A stretch of 58,680 nucleotides of DNA from Sphingobacteriales bacterium. Lineage in GTDB: Bacteria > Bacteroidota > Bacteroidia > Chitinophagales > Chitinophagaceae. The position numbers were made by a program, and so were the translations under genes. Of the stretch, positions 9,179 through 16,902 are shown in pieces. Numbering within the stretch: the stretch's first letter is position 1; every line of letters starts with the position of its first letter. Below the pieces are notes generated by a model, which was not told the origin of the DNA, searched no databases, and saw nothing but the letters and a program-made list of their open reading frames with translations. Where the stretch lies: the NCBI GenBank assembly GCA_027484425.1, contig JAIXSZ010000055.1, positions 1 to 58,680 on the forward strand. The letters are read 5' to 3'.

Positions 9179-11092
9179 ATGTATTTGCGTAGCTGCCTTT
9201 TGGTTATCGTTTGGTGTGCTTCTTTGTCAGTCTCGGCGCAGTCGAAGGCTGAAAAGAAGGCTGACCTGCTGTATAATAAGGCACTAACACTGAAAGCATC
9301 TCGCAATCATGCTGAGGCATGTAAGGCAATGGAGCAATATGTAAAATGGATGCCTGCTAATGCAGATGCATATAGTATGCTGGGACAATGGTATTTTGAA
9401 GCACATGACTTTGACAAAGCAACAGACGCTTTTAAAAGAGGTACTAGTAATTGCAGGAATGGAGGTAGTCGTTTTGCAAGGCCGCTAGCGCGTAGTTTGA
9501 TATATACAGGAAAAGCTGCAGAGGCGCTGCAACTCATCAATAATTATGCTACTATACGGGATAGCGCGGACTGGAATTTTCTGCTCAGGCAGGCGATGTT
9601 TGTAGCAGACGCTCACAAAAAATCTTGGGGAGTATGGCCACAAAGTATGGGCATGAGGGTAAACACAGAATATCCCGAGCTTTTTCCGAGTATGGCGGTA
9701 GATACTCAGTATCTGTACTTTACCCGACGCATACGCAATATGGATGAAGATTTGTATTATTCCCAAGCGGACTCTTGCGGAGGATGGTTGGCGGCACGCA
9801 ACATGGGCGATCCTCCCAATACCTCTAATCAGGAGTCGGCACAGTTTGTATCTGCTGATGGACATTACTTGTTTTTTAACAGATGCGAAAATCGTAGTGA
9901 GAATGGGGCAGCAGAGGGTGGATGTGACTTGTTTATGGCATACAGACCCAAGATGGATACGGACTGGACCATAGCGCAGCCATTTGGGCTAACCATCAAT
10001 ACTACTGCCTATGAGGGTATGCCATCGCTATCGCCAGATAATAGGGAGTTATACTTTGTAAGTGACCGACCAGGTGGGTATGGAGGATATGACATATACT
10101 ATTCGCAGTTTGACAACGGGCTGTGGCAGCTACCAGTAAATGCAGGGCCAGGCGTGAACACCCCCGGTAACGAAACAACACCCTACATAGCTACCGATAA
10201 TAATACACTTTATTTTGCCAGTGATTACTGGCCGGGTATGGGGGGTACAGACTTGTATATTAGCAGGCGCAAAGGCACTGGAGCATGGAGCAAAGCACAA
10301 AACATGGGGTATCCTATTAATACTCCACACGATGAAAAAAGCGAGTACATTTCACTAGATGCCAGTACACTGTACCTAGCATCTGACAGGAATGGACCAG
10401 CTGGGAATTTTGATTTATTTCAGGTAACTATACCACCAGTAGGTGCACCTATGCCCATGAGTTACTTGCAGGGAAGGGTAATGGATAGTATATCGCGCAC
10501 ACTGCTCAACTCTGCTGCAATGCTTATATGTAATGCCGCCACCGGCGATACGCTGTATGAGCTACGCAGCAATAGGGGTGATGCTAGTTATGTTATAACA
10601 CTGCAGCCACTGCATAGCTATGCAGTACATACTGCACGTACGGGCTACCAGCCTGTAAGTGATACTGTGGAGTTGAGTGCGGAATACAATTCTAAACCTC
10701 TTACACACAATGTGATGATGCTTCCGATTGGCTATAATCCTCTAGTGCCTATTAATGATAGTCTTATAGCTACGGTACACTTTGATGTAAATATAACAGA
10801 GCTATCGGCAACAGATAAACAACAACTGCAACAGCAATTGAGCCCTTGGGTGGAAGAGAAAGGCATAGTAATATATGTAAATGCCTATACCGACAATACC
10901 GGAACACCTATGATAAATGAAGGACTATCTTACAAAAGGGCGGGGATAATAGCAAAAGAAATAGTTTCGTTGGGTTTTGAAGAGACGTCGGTGGTGGCAA
11001 AAGGATGGGGTGAAGCTAACCCTGTAGCAACTAATGAAACAGAAGAAGGTAGGTATAAAAACAGGCGTGTAGAAGTGATACTACGCAGGTGA
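9179..11092 (+). CDS. porE: PorE-like T9SS protein: TPR, beta-propeller, CRD and OmpA domains
   Basis: The start is the ATG at 9179, which gives a signal peptide ending in VSAQS; the longer open frame upstream is antisense to DUF2130. Domains in order over 637 residues: TPRs (about 25-140), a WD40/PD40-like beta-propeller (about 170-425) with repeated YFxSDR and DLY blades, a carboxypeptidase-regulatory-like domain (about 435-525), and an OmpA-like peptidoglycan-binding domain (about 530-637) with AYTDNTG and NRRVEV. This order matches PorE, which links the T9SS outer-membrane ring to peptidoglycan in Porphyromonas. Bacteroidota have several such paralogues, so the exact orthologue is not certain. 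Confidence 0.75.
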   Translation: MYLRSCLLVIVWCASLSVSAQSKAEKKADLLYNKALTLKASRNHAEACKAMEQYVKWMPANADAYSMLGQWYFEAHDFDKATDAFKRGTSNCRNGGSRFARPLARSLIYTGKAAEALQLINNYATIRDSADWNFLLRQAMFVADAHKKSWGVWPQSMGMRVNTEYPELFPSMAVDTQYLYFTRRIRNMDEDLYYSQADSCGGWLAARNMGDPPNTSNQESAQFVSADGHYLFFNRCENRSENGAAEGGCDLFMAYRPKMDTDWTIAQPFGLTINTTAYEGMPSLSPDNRELYFVSDRPGGYGGYDIYYSQFDNGLWQLPVNAGPGVNTPGNETTPYIATDNNTLYFASDYWPGMGGTDLYISRRKGTGAWSKAQNMGYPINTPHDEKSEYISLDASTLYLASDRNGPAGNFDLFQVTIPPVGAPMPMSYLQGRVMDSISRTLLNSAAMLICNAATGDTLYELRSNRGDASYVITLQPLHSYAVHTARTGYQPVSDTVELSAEYNSKPLTHNVMMLPIGYNPLVPINDSLIATVHFDVNITELSATDKQQLQQQLSPWVEEKGIVIYVNAYTDNTGTPMINEGLSYKRAGIIAKEIVSLGFEETSVVAKGWGEANPVATNETEEGRYKNRRVEVILRR

Positions 11093-11248
11093 TAGGCCCG
11101 GAACTGTGCCCAAATTACATTATTTTGTTATTGTCACTTATCTGTATTGTTTCTAATAAACTTTGATATATCTTGTGTCCAAATCACATAATCATACTTA
11201 CGGCCGTGTAAATAGCTGTTATATTACAGTAATACAGGTAGAACGCAG

Positions 11249-13315
11249 ATGATTAAGACAACACACACACTACTAACTCTTGTCCTGTTTTTTGTTTTGG
11301 CATCATGTTCAAAACAAAAAAAATATCTCGTCGCTACTAATTCCAGATTAGATAGTGTGTTTAGGGTGGCCGATAGACTATCTGATTCGGGAATGAAAAT
11401 AGAGTCTTTAGCTGTGGTAACTTCTGCCTACAAAATAATACGTCCGCTGTCATTAACAGATCATATAAATTATTTTTCTTACTGTAATATTATATACAAC
11501 AAGAACAGAGAATACAGCAAATCTTTAGGTGTGGCTGACAGTATGATGATTGTGCTGGACAATACTAAAGAAACCAGACACCCTGATATAACCAAGTGGC
11601 GCATAGTGGCCTATAATATGAAAGCCGATGCATTGTTTGCCAAGGGGATGTATAATGATGCCTATAATTATTACAATATAGCTCAGATACTGGCTGTAAA
11701 TAATCAGGACTCCTGCTCCATGCGTACGTACTCTTATAGCTTGGCTATGACGCTGTATAGGCAGCAACGTTATCAGCAATCGGCACAGCGGTTTGCAGAG
11801 GCATACTATCAGGCAGGTGCCTGCCCTGAAGATTTTAATAATTTCTACTTCAGGCAGGAAATGCTCGATAATATAGGTCTGTGCTATAATGCTGTGGGCA
11901 AGTATGACAGTGCATTGTATTATTACCGCAAAACAATGGAATATCTTACTGCTAACACGGGTAAATTTGAAAATAAATTACCTAATGTATACGAAGCACC
12001 AAAGGCAGTAGTGTATGGCAATATGGCGGAGGTGTATATGCATCAGGGTAAATATGATAGTGCTAAAGTGCTGTATGAGCATTCGATAAATATAAATCTG
12101 CAAAAGGGATACACCAACAGTGATGCGATAGTGAATCAGGTGAAACTAGCCGATCTCTATTTTAAAACAGGAGATGTACAACTATCGAAAATAACGCTAG
12201 ATAGAATAAAAGCTGAGCTGGATACGCTGCCTGACAGCCAAGTGGAGATGCTGTGGAATAAGCTGATGTGGAAATACAGCGAGCATACCCGCGACTCATT
12301 AAAAGCCTATCGCCACCTGAGACTGTATACACTACTCAATGAAAACTATATAAGCGCCAACAAGGCCCTAATGGAGACCGACCTAGACATGCGGGTAAAG
12401 GACCTGGAGAAACAATACAGAATAAACCTACTAATAGAGGATAAGAAGCAACAAAGAACATACCTCACCATAGTGACTATACTAGCAGTGATGTCGGTAG
12501 TTATCTTGTTTTTGATACTGAGGAACGCTTATAAATCTAAGCAGAACGTGAAGCTGCTTACCCAACTAAACAATACAGTAAATGAGCAAAAGCGCAAACT
12601 GGAAGTGGCGCTGGACGAACTAAAGGTGCAGGAAAAAGATAAAACCCGAATACTGAACTCTGTGGCCCATGATGTAATGAACCCCATAGCTGCTATAGTG
12701 TCGCTGACGGACATACTACTGTACGAGCAGGGCAACTATACTGCTGAGCAACTTGAGGTAATTAACTTAATAAAAGAAGCTAGCAATAACTCTATAAACC
12801 TGAGCAAGGACATACTGGAAGCAGCAGAAAACACCATAAACAAAACTCTGGTTAAGGACCGAACGGACATCAACCAGTTAGTATCGAGGTCGGTAGAGCT
12901 GTTGAGTTTTGGGGCGCAGTCTAAGAAGCAAACCATAGTACCGCATTTGCCCGTACAAACTGTATATGCCTATATATACAAAGACAAGATGCGCAGGGTG
13001 ATCAACAACATACTAGGAAATGCCATAAAGTTTAGCCATGAGGGCTCGAAGATAGATATAACACTAACGCAGGAGGGAGACAACGTGCATATAGCTGTGC
13101 AAGACTATGGTATAGGTATACCGGAGCAAAATAAGGCACATGTGTTTGATATGTTTACAGATGTGAAGCTACCTGGTACATCGGGCGAGGTAGCTCATGG
13201 GCTGGGACTATCAATATCGCTGCAAATAGTACGCGCCCACAATGGCGATATATGGCTGGAAAGTGAGCTGGGTAAGGGTACTACCTTTCATATTGTGTTT
13301 CCTGTAGGTGGGTAG
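11249..13315 (+). CDS. TPR-containing sensor histidine kinase with lipoprotein-type signal
   Basis: The 688-residue protein starts with a signal ending in LASC, a lipobox, so the N-terminus may be lipidated. TPR-like repeats fill about residues 40-370, a single membrane helix spans about 404-427, and a coiled coil leads to the HisKA domain with the phosphorylated His474 in SVAHDVMNPIA. The ATPase domain has the N box (NNILGNAIKFS), G1 (DYGIGIP) and G2 (GLGLSIS). No response regulator is adjacent and no receiver domain is fused. It lies between the PorE-like gene and the GldN/GldM-like genes in the same region, which makes a role in envelope or secretion control possible but unproven. Confidence 0.9.
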   Translation: MIKTTHTLLTLVLFFVLASCSKQKKYLVATNSRLDSVFRVADRLSDSGMKIESLAVVTSAYKIIRPLSLTDHINYFSYCNIIYNKNREYSKSLGVADSMMIVLDNTKETRHPDITKWRIVAYNMKADALFAKGMYNDAYNYYNIAQILAVNNQDSCSMRTYSYSLAMTLYRQQRYQQSAQRFAEAYYQAGACPEDFNNFYFRQEMLDNIGLCYNAVGKYDSALYYYRKTMEYLTANTGKFENKLPNVYEAPKAVVYGNMAEVYMHQGKYDSAKVLYEHSININLQKGYTNSDAIVNQVKLADLYFKTGDVQLSKITLDRIKAELDTLPDSQVEMLWNKLMWKYSEHTRDSLKAYRHLRLYTLLNENYISANKALMETDLDMRVKDLEKQYRINLLIEDKKQQRTYLTIVTILAVMSVVILFLILRNAYKSKQNVKLLTQLNNTVNEQKRKLEVALDELKVQEKDKTRILNSVAHDVMNPIAAIVSLTDILLYEQGNYTAEQLEVINLIKEASNNSINLSKDILEAAENTINKTLVKDRTDINQLVSRSVELLSFGAQSKKQTIVPHLPVQTVYAYIYKDKMRRVINNILGNAIKFSHEGSKIDITLTQEGDNVHIAVQDYGIGIPEQNKAHVFDMFTDVKLPGTSGEVAHGLGLSISLQIVRAHNGDIWLESELGKGTTFHIVFPVGG

Positions 13316-13338
13316 AGAGGTAGGTAATGTGCTGTTAG

Positions 13339-13995
13339 TTATTCTTTTTTAGTTGGTTTTTCGTTAGACTCGAAATAGTTTTTCCATATTTTTTCTGCGA
13401 GTCTATTGTCGGGATGTTGCTGTTCGTAGAGGTCAATTACCGTTTTAACGTCATAGAATGGTACCAATAATAGTCCTTTTTGACCTATGTAACTACCATT
13501 ACCCAAGAAGGCTCCCGTAAGTGGTATTAGTCCTACTATAGTTATGTTAGTTTTACCAGTTTCGGTATTGTACTTCCATTTTTCAATTATTCTGTATTTG
13601 ATTATTAGACGGTTGTCAAACTGGATAGCGACGATTTTTTTAAGTTCTTCACCAGTTATAGGGTCTGTTACTTGAGTAGTGTCATAGATATCCGCAAATA
13701 TTCTGTTTATAGATTTAAGTGACATTGGGTCATTGAATTGGTAATCTTTGGTGGGGTAAGCTTCGAGGGTGCCTTTTTGCAATCTTGTTCTTATCATTGC
13801 AAATAATGAAGAGTCTTTGCCTGCAAATTTCAGGTAGTTTTTTGTTGCATTTACTGTTTCAATCCAATCTATATCTCTACCCACTATCTTCACCCATTGT
13901 TTGTTATCGCAATCCTGAGCATGTGTAAATTGAGCAAACAGAATTATTTTGACCAATACAATAGCGGTGAGATAAATTTTGTTCATTGTCTTCAT
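13339..13995 (-). CDS. GldN/PorN-like secreted protein
   Basis: The 218-residue protein has a signal peptide (cleavage near THAQ). Its C-terminal half resembles GldN/PorN, the T9SS protein that binds GldM: NRLIIKYRIIEKWKYN followed by TIVGLIPLTG, then a strand (LLLVPFYDV) where GldN has its conserved aromatic-Tyr-Pro block. Real gldN normally follows gldK, gldL and gldM; none of these is next to it. Instead it is divergent, across about 100 bases, from two genes resembling the C-terminal domains of GldM. It converges on the histidine kinase gene, 23 bases apart. I read it as a GldN paralogue; the family match is by pattern only. Confidence 0.6.
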   Translation of the reverse strand: MKTMNKIYLTAIVLVKIILFAQFTHAQDCDNKQWVKIVGRDIDWIETVNATKNYLKFAGKDSSLFAMIRTRLQKGTLEAYPTKDYQFNDPMSLKSINRIFADIYDTTQVTDPITGEELKKIVAIQFDNRLIIKYRIIEKWKYNTETGKTNITIVGLIPLTGAFLGNGSYIGQKGLLLVPFYDVKTVIDLYEQQHPDNRLAEKIWKNYFESNEKPTKKE

Positions 13996-14094
13996 TTTGA
14001 GATTAAGATGAATAAAGTATTTTCAAAAATATGGAATACTACATAGAATTTGATTTCGTACTTTTATTTTGCTAACGATTTTCATGTATTACTC

Positions 14095-14742
14095 ATGCGC
14101 TACCTGATTTGTGGTTTGTTTTGTGTCCTATCGGTTGAATGCTCATTAGCCCAATCTGTGTCTATATCATTGCCGTTAGTATCTAGAGTGCCTTATGAGG
14201 AAGGTACAGAGATGACAATTTCAGCGGCAGGAATACCAGATTCTCAAATAGTAGTAACAACCAATAATGGTGAGATTAGTAAAAAATATGGATCGTACTA
14301 TTACCGACCTAAGTGGCCTGGTATTTCGGAGATATATGTTAATGATTCAATTTGCGATAGATTAAATTATCTTAAAACAATCAAAATTCCAGTTAGGCAA
14401 TCTACAGGAATAAGAGTGTATCTCAATGGTGTTTTTGAAGGTGATGTAAGTACACAGAGTTTAAGAAATCAGATAGCTCCATATGTAAATTACGGCTATT
14501 CTAATTATTATTATGTTGTTTTCAAAGGTTTTGATGTAGTAGTGGTTAGGGATGGTGAGATAATTTATGAAAAAACTCACCGAAATGAAACCGGTTGTAG
14601 ATTTTCTGATGAACCCGAAACACAAATGATGCTTGATAATTTATGGATAGGAGACACGTTCATCGTAAAAAATATTATCGCTGCTGATTCCAGAGGTATT
14701 CATTTTACGAGTGTGAACGATATAGTATTGAATTGTAAATAG
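14095..14742 (+). CDS. Secreted protein resembling GldM C-terminal domains (copy 1)
   Basis: The ATG at 14095 gives a signal peptide ending in SLAQS; a TTG at 14050 would put 15 extra residues in front. The 215-residue product reads like the last two periplasmic domains of GldM/PorM. Near residues 25-80 are VPYEEGTEMTISAAGIP and a strand set with NNGEISKK then YYYRPKWPG, matching GldM's third domain. Near 150-210 are FDVVVVRDGEIIYEK, a Gly-Asp (WIGDTFIV) and KNIIAADSRG, matching the fourth. The N-terminal membrane helix and the first domains are absent. Copy 2 follows 10 bases downstream. Confidence 0.6.
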   Translation: MRYLICGLFCVLSVECSLAQSVSISLPLVSRVPYEEGTEMTISAAGIPDSQIVVTTNNGEISKKYGSYYYRPKWPGISEIYVNDSICDRLNYLKTIKIPVRQSTGIRVYLNGVFEGDVSTQSLRNQIAPYVNYGYSNYYYVVFKGFDVVVVRDGEIIYEKTHRNETGCRFSDEPETQMMLDNLWIGDTFIVKNIIAADSRGIHFTSVNDIVLNCK

Positions 14743-14752
14743 AACGAATCAC

Positions 14753-15403
14753 ATGAAGCAACTTTATGCAGTTTTATTGCTGTCATTATTAGGTTTTAAC
14801 GGATTTGGACAAGAAGTAGCAATAGTATTGTACCTAGGAGAATATGCATATTCATTTTTGAATGTACCTAATCCAATTTTGATAACTTCAAGCGAATTTC
14901 AGTGCAATCGACTAAAATTAACCACAGATATTGGCCGTATTGAGGGGCAAGGATGTAATTATATATTCTATCCAGATAAAGTAGGCGACGCAACAATAAA
15001 GGTGTTTGTTGATAAGAATAAAAAACCTCTAGAAACATTTTCAGTCAGGGCTCGTAATTTTCCAAAACCATACTTTTCAATTTCTGGAATAGATAGTGGT
15101 TATATAACCAGAAGGTTGTTATTGAGGTCAAATTCACCGACGGCTACCGATTTATATTTATCGATAAATGTTGATTGGGAAATTAAAGAGTACACCTTAT
15201 CTATATTGGGGCCTAGTAGCTCAGAAGTGGTGTATTTGAAAAAGTTCACAAAGGAAACAGGTATAAATTTCGACCCAGAAACACGAGATGTTTTTCAAAA
15301 ACTCACACACAATGATAGGATACTCTTAACTGATGTGAGGTGTGTTAGTACACTAGGTCAAACAGAAAAAATAGACTCGGTAAAATATACGATTGCCTAC
15401 TAA
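14753..15403 (+). CDS. Secreted protein resembling GldM C-terminal domains (copy 2)
   Basis: This 216-residue protein has a signal peptide ending in GFGQ. LNVPNPILI, then GRIEGQGCNYIFYPDKVGDATIKV and RNFPKPYFSISG follow GldM's third domain closely. YTLSILGPSSSEVVY, the FDPETRDVFQKLTHNDRILL stretch and DVRCVSTLG follow the fourth, including the position of a Leu-x-x-Gly/Asn-Asp turn. Like copy 1 it lacks the membrane helix and the domains of the shaft base. The two copies have diverged strongly from each other, so the duplication is old. They form a two-gene operon (10-base gap) facing away from the GldN-like gene. Confidence 0.65.
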   Translation: MKQLYAVLLLSLLGFNGFGQEVAIVLYLGEYAYSFLNVPNPILITSSEFQCNRLKLTTDIGRIEGQGCNYIFYPDKVGDATIKVFVDKNKKPLETFSVRARNFPKPYFSISGIDSGYITRRLLLRSNSPTATDLYLSINVDWEIKEYTLSILGPSSSEVVYLKKFTKETGINFDPETRDVFQKLTHNDRILLTDVRCVSTLGQTEKIDSVKYTIAY

Positions 15404-15425
15404 AGAAGTGCCTACAATACTAATC

Positions 15426-15911
15426 CTATTTACTCACCTTTACTCTATCAGATTGGTGATAGGGTAGTTCGTGGTCTTGTGGGTTTTGGTAAATGAGAAT
15501 TTCGTAGTTTTTATCTTTTTCTGAATAGCCCGAGAACATTATCTGCACGTCTCTCATACGCTGTGCATCGCATACGTAGCATACTGTTTTGTCGGCAGCT
15601 AATTCTTTGCTGCACTTGGTGGTGATGGTGGCTTTTATTTTGTTGTAGTCCTTTACATTGTTGGTGCGGTATATAGCGTAACATTCATTTTCGTTGATGA
15701 TCGTAGTAGTATAAAATGTGCCTGAAACTGCATAGTGGTGCTGGTATTGGTTTTCAGAGCGTTCAAACGAATTGGATTGTAGGAAGTAGGTAAGTTCATC
15801 TTCCTTGTTGCATATTTTTTTGTTTTCCAGTATTTGCATGAATATGCTGTGCTGTGCTATGGCGGCACAGCAGGGTAGGGATATAAGTAGCGTAAGGAGT
15901 ATCTTTTTCAT
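15426..15911 (-). CDS. Small secreted protein of unknown function
   Basis: The 161-residue protein has a clear signal peptide (Lys-rich start, hydrophobic core, cleavage near AIAQ). The mature part of about 140 residues is of mixed composition with four cysteines (two in CYVCDAQR-like spacing), which could form disulfides in the periplasm. No domain is recognised. It converges on the second GldM-like gene, with stops 22 bases apart, and uses codons like the surrounding genes. Confidence 0.6.
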   Translation of the reverse strand: MKKILLTLLISLPCCAAIAQHSIFMQILENKKICNKEDELTYFLQSNSFERSENQYQHHYAVSGTFYTTTIINENECYAIYRTNNVKDYNKIKATITTKCSKELAADKTVCYVCDAQRMRDVQIMFSGYSEKDKNYEILIYQNPQDHELPYHQSDRVKVSK

Positions 15912-15981
15912 AACTAACTCATTATTTATCCCAAAGCTATAAAGTAAATCTGATTATTTTAGTACTACTGTTTGCCTTTTG

Positions 15982-16014
15982 TTGCACCTACTATCTCGGT
16001 GTTCTTACATTTGC
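15982..16014 (+). promoter_or_regulatory. Bacteroidota-type promoter for the thioesterase gene
   Basis: TTG at 15982-15984 lies 21 bases before TACATTTGC at 16006-16014, an exact fit to the -33/-7 pattern. The ATG is about 22 bases further on. Confidence 0.6.
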
Positions 16015-16036
16015 TGGGCATACTATCAACTACGTT

Positions 16037-16465
16037 ATGGATAACACAGTTATTTTCCCGGTGAAACTGTCTCTACGTCTGGACTGGAGCGAGATGGACC
16101 TCTTTGGGCACATCAACAATGTAGCTTACTTCAAATATATACAAGCATCGCGGGTACATTACTGGGAGTTAACGGGTGTGGCTGCATCTTTTGAGCAGAC
16201 AAGAGTAGGGCCTATACTACTATCAACCAATTGTCAGTTTATTACACCCTTGCACTATCCGGGCAACATTGCAGTGGAGGCAAGAATGGAGTTTATAAAA
16301 AATACAAGTTTTGGTATTCATCATCGCATACTATCGGCAGATGGTAAGATAGCCGCCGAGGCACATGATGTGATAGTCAATTACGATTTCAATCTGAACC
16401 AGAAAACACCTGTGTCCATCCAATTCAGGAAGGCTGTGGAAGAGATAGAAGGGAGGGGGTTTTAG
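16037..16465 (+). CDS. Acyl-CoA thioesterase, 4HBT/YbgC-like hotdog protein
   Basis: The 142-residue protein is the size of a single hotdog domain. The 4HBT active-site region is clear near residues 14-28: DWSEMDLFGHINNVAYF, with the catalytic Asp and the HxNN turn before the long central helix (FKYIQASRVHYWEL). It probably hydrolyses an acyl-CoA in the cytoplasm; the chain preference cannot be read from sequence. It is a single gene with its own promoter. Confidence 0.85.
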   Translation: MDNTVIFPVKLSLRLDWSEMDLFGHINNVAYFKYIQASRVHYWELTGVAASFEQTRVGPILLSTNCQFITPLHYPGNIAVEARMEFIKNTSFGIHHRILSADGKIAAEAHDVIVNYDFNLNQKTPVSIQFRKAVEEIEGRGF

Positions 16466-16548
16466 GGGAGGGGGATTCTACTTTAATTGGATGTAAGGCA
16501 ATAGATTTTGGAGGTAGTATATTACTATATTAGTATCCCAAAGGTAAG

Positions 16549-16758
16549 TCATTCCCATTCGTTTCTAAGTTCAGCAAGTTGAGCGTTTACTTCATTTAGT
16601 TTCTGAGAGGTTAATGCACCTTTGTACTTTACTTCCCAGTTCACTTTTGATGAATCTGCATCTTGTGAATAGCGTAGTCTTATAAGATGTAAGGCTTCTA
16701 AGTCTTGAAGCAGTTTTAAAGCATCTGCATTTATGAGATCTACCGTAACACTTTGCAT
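16549..16758 (-). CDS. Small antitoxin-like protein
   Basis: This 69-residue protein has a beta-strand start (SVTVDL) followed by a helix (ADALKLLQDLEALHLI) and a C-terminal helix ending in a LRNEWE pattern. Short Bacteroidota proteins with that ending are often annotated as antitoxin-like or hypothetical. No toxin-sized ORF is next to it on either side, so if it is an antitoxin it is an orphan. The length and composition are coherent, but the assignment is weak. Confidence 0.5.
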   Translation of the reverse strand: MQSVTVDLINADALKLLQDLEALHLIRLRYSQDADSSKVNWEVKYKGALTSQKLNEVNAQLAELRNEWE

Positions 16759-16902
16759 AATAACGGTATTTAGTTAGATATAAAGTTAGTATTTATAGCA
16801 ATAAGAATAAGATATTTATTTTGAAACTATTCATTATACATTAGTACTGCAAACTGAATATGCAGTGATAATGAACAAAATAAATAAGATGCATTTGAAC
16901 AA

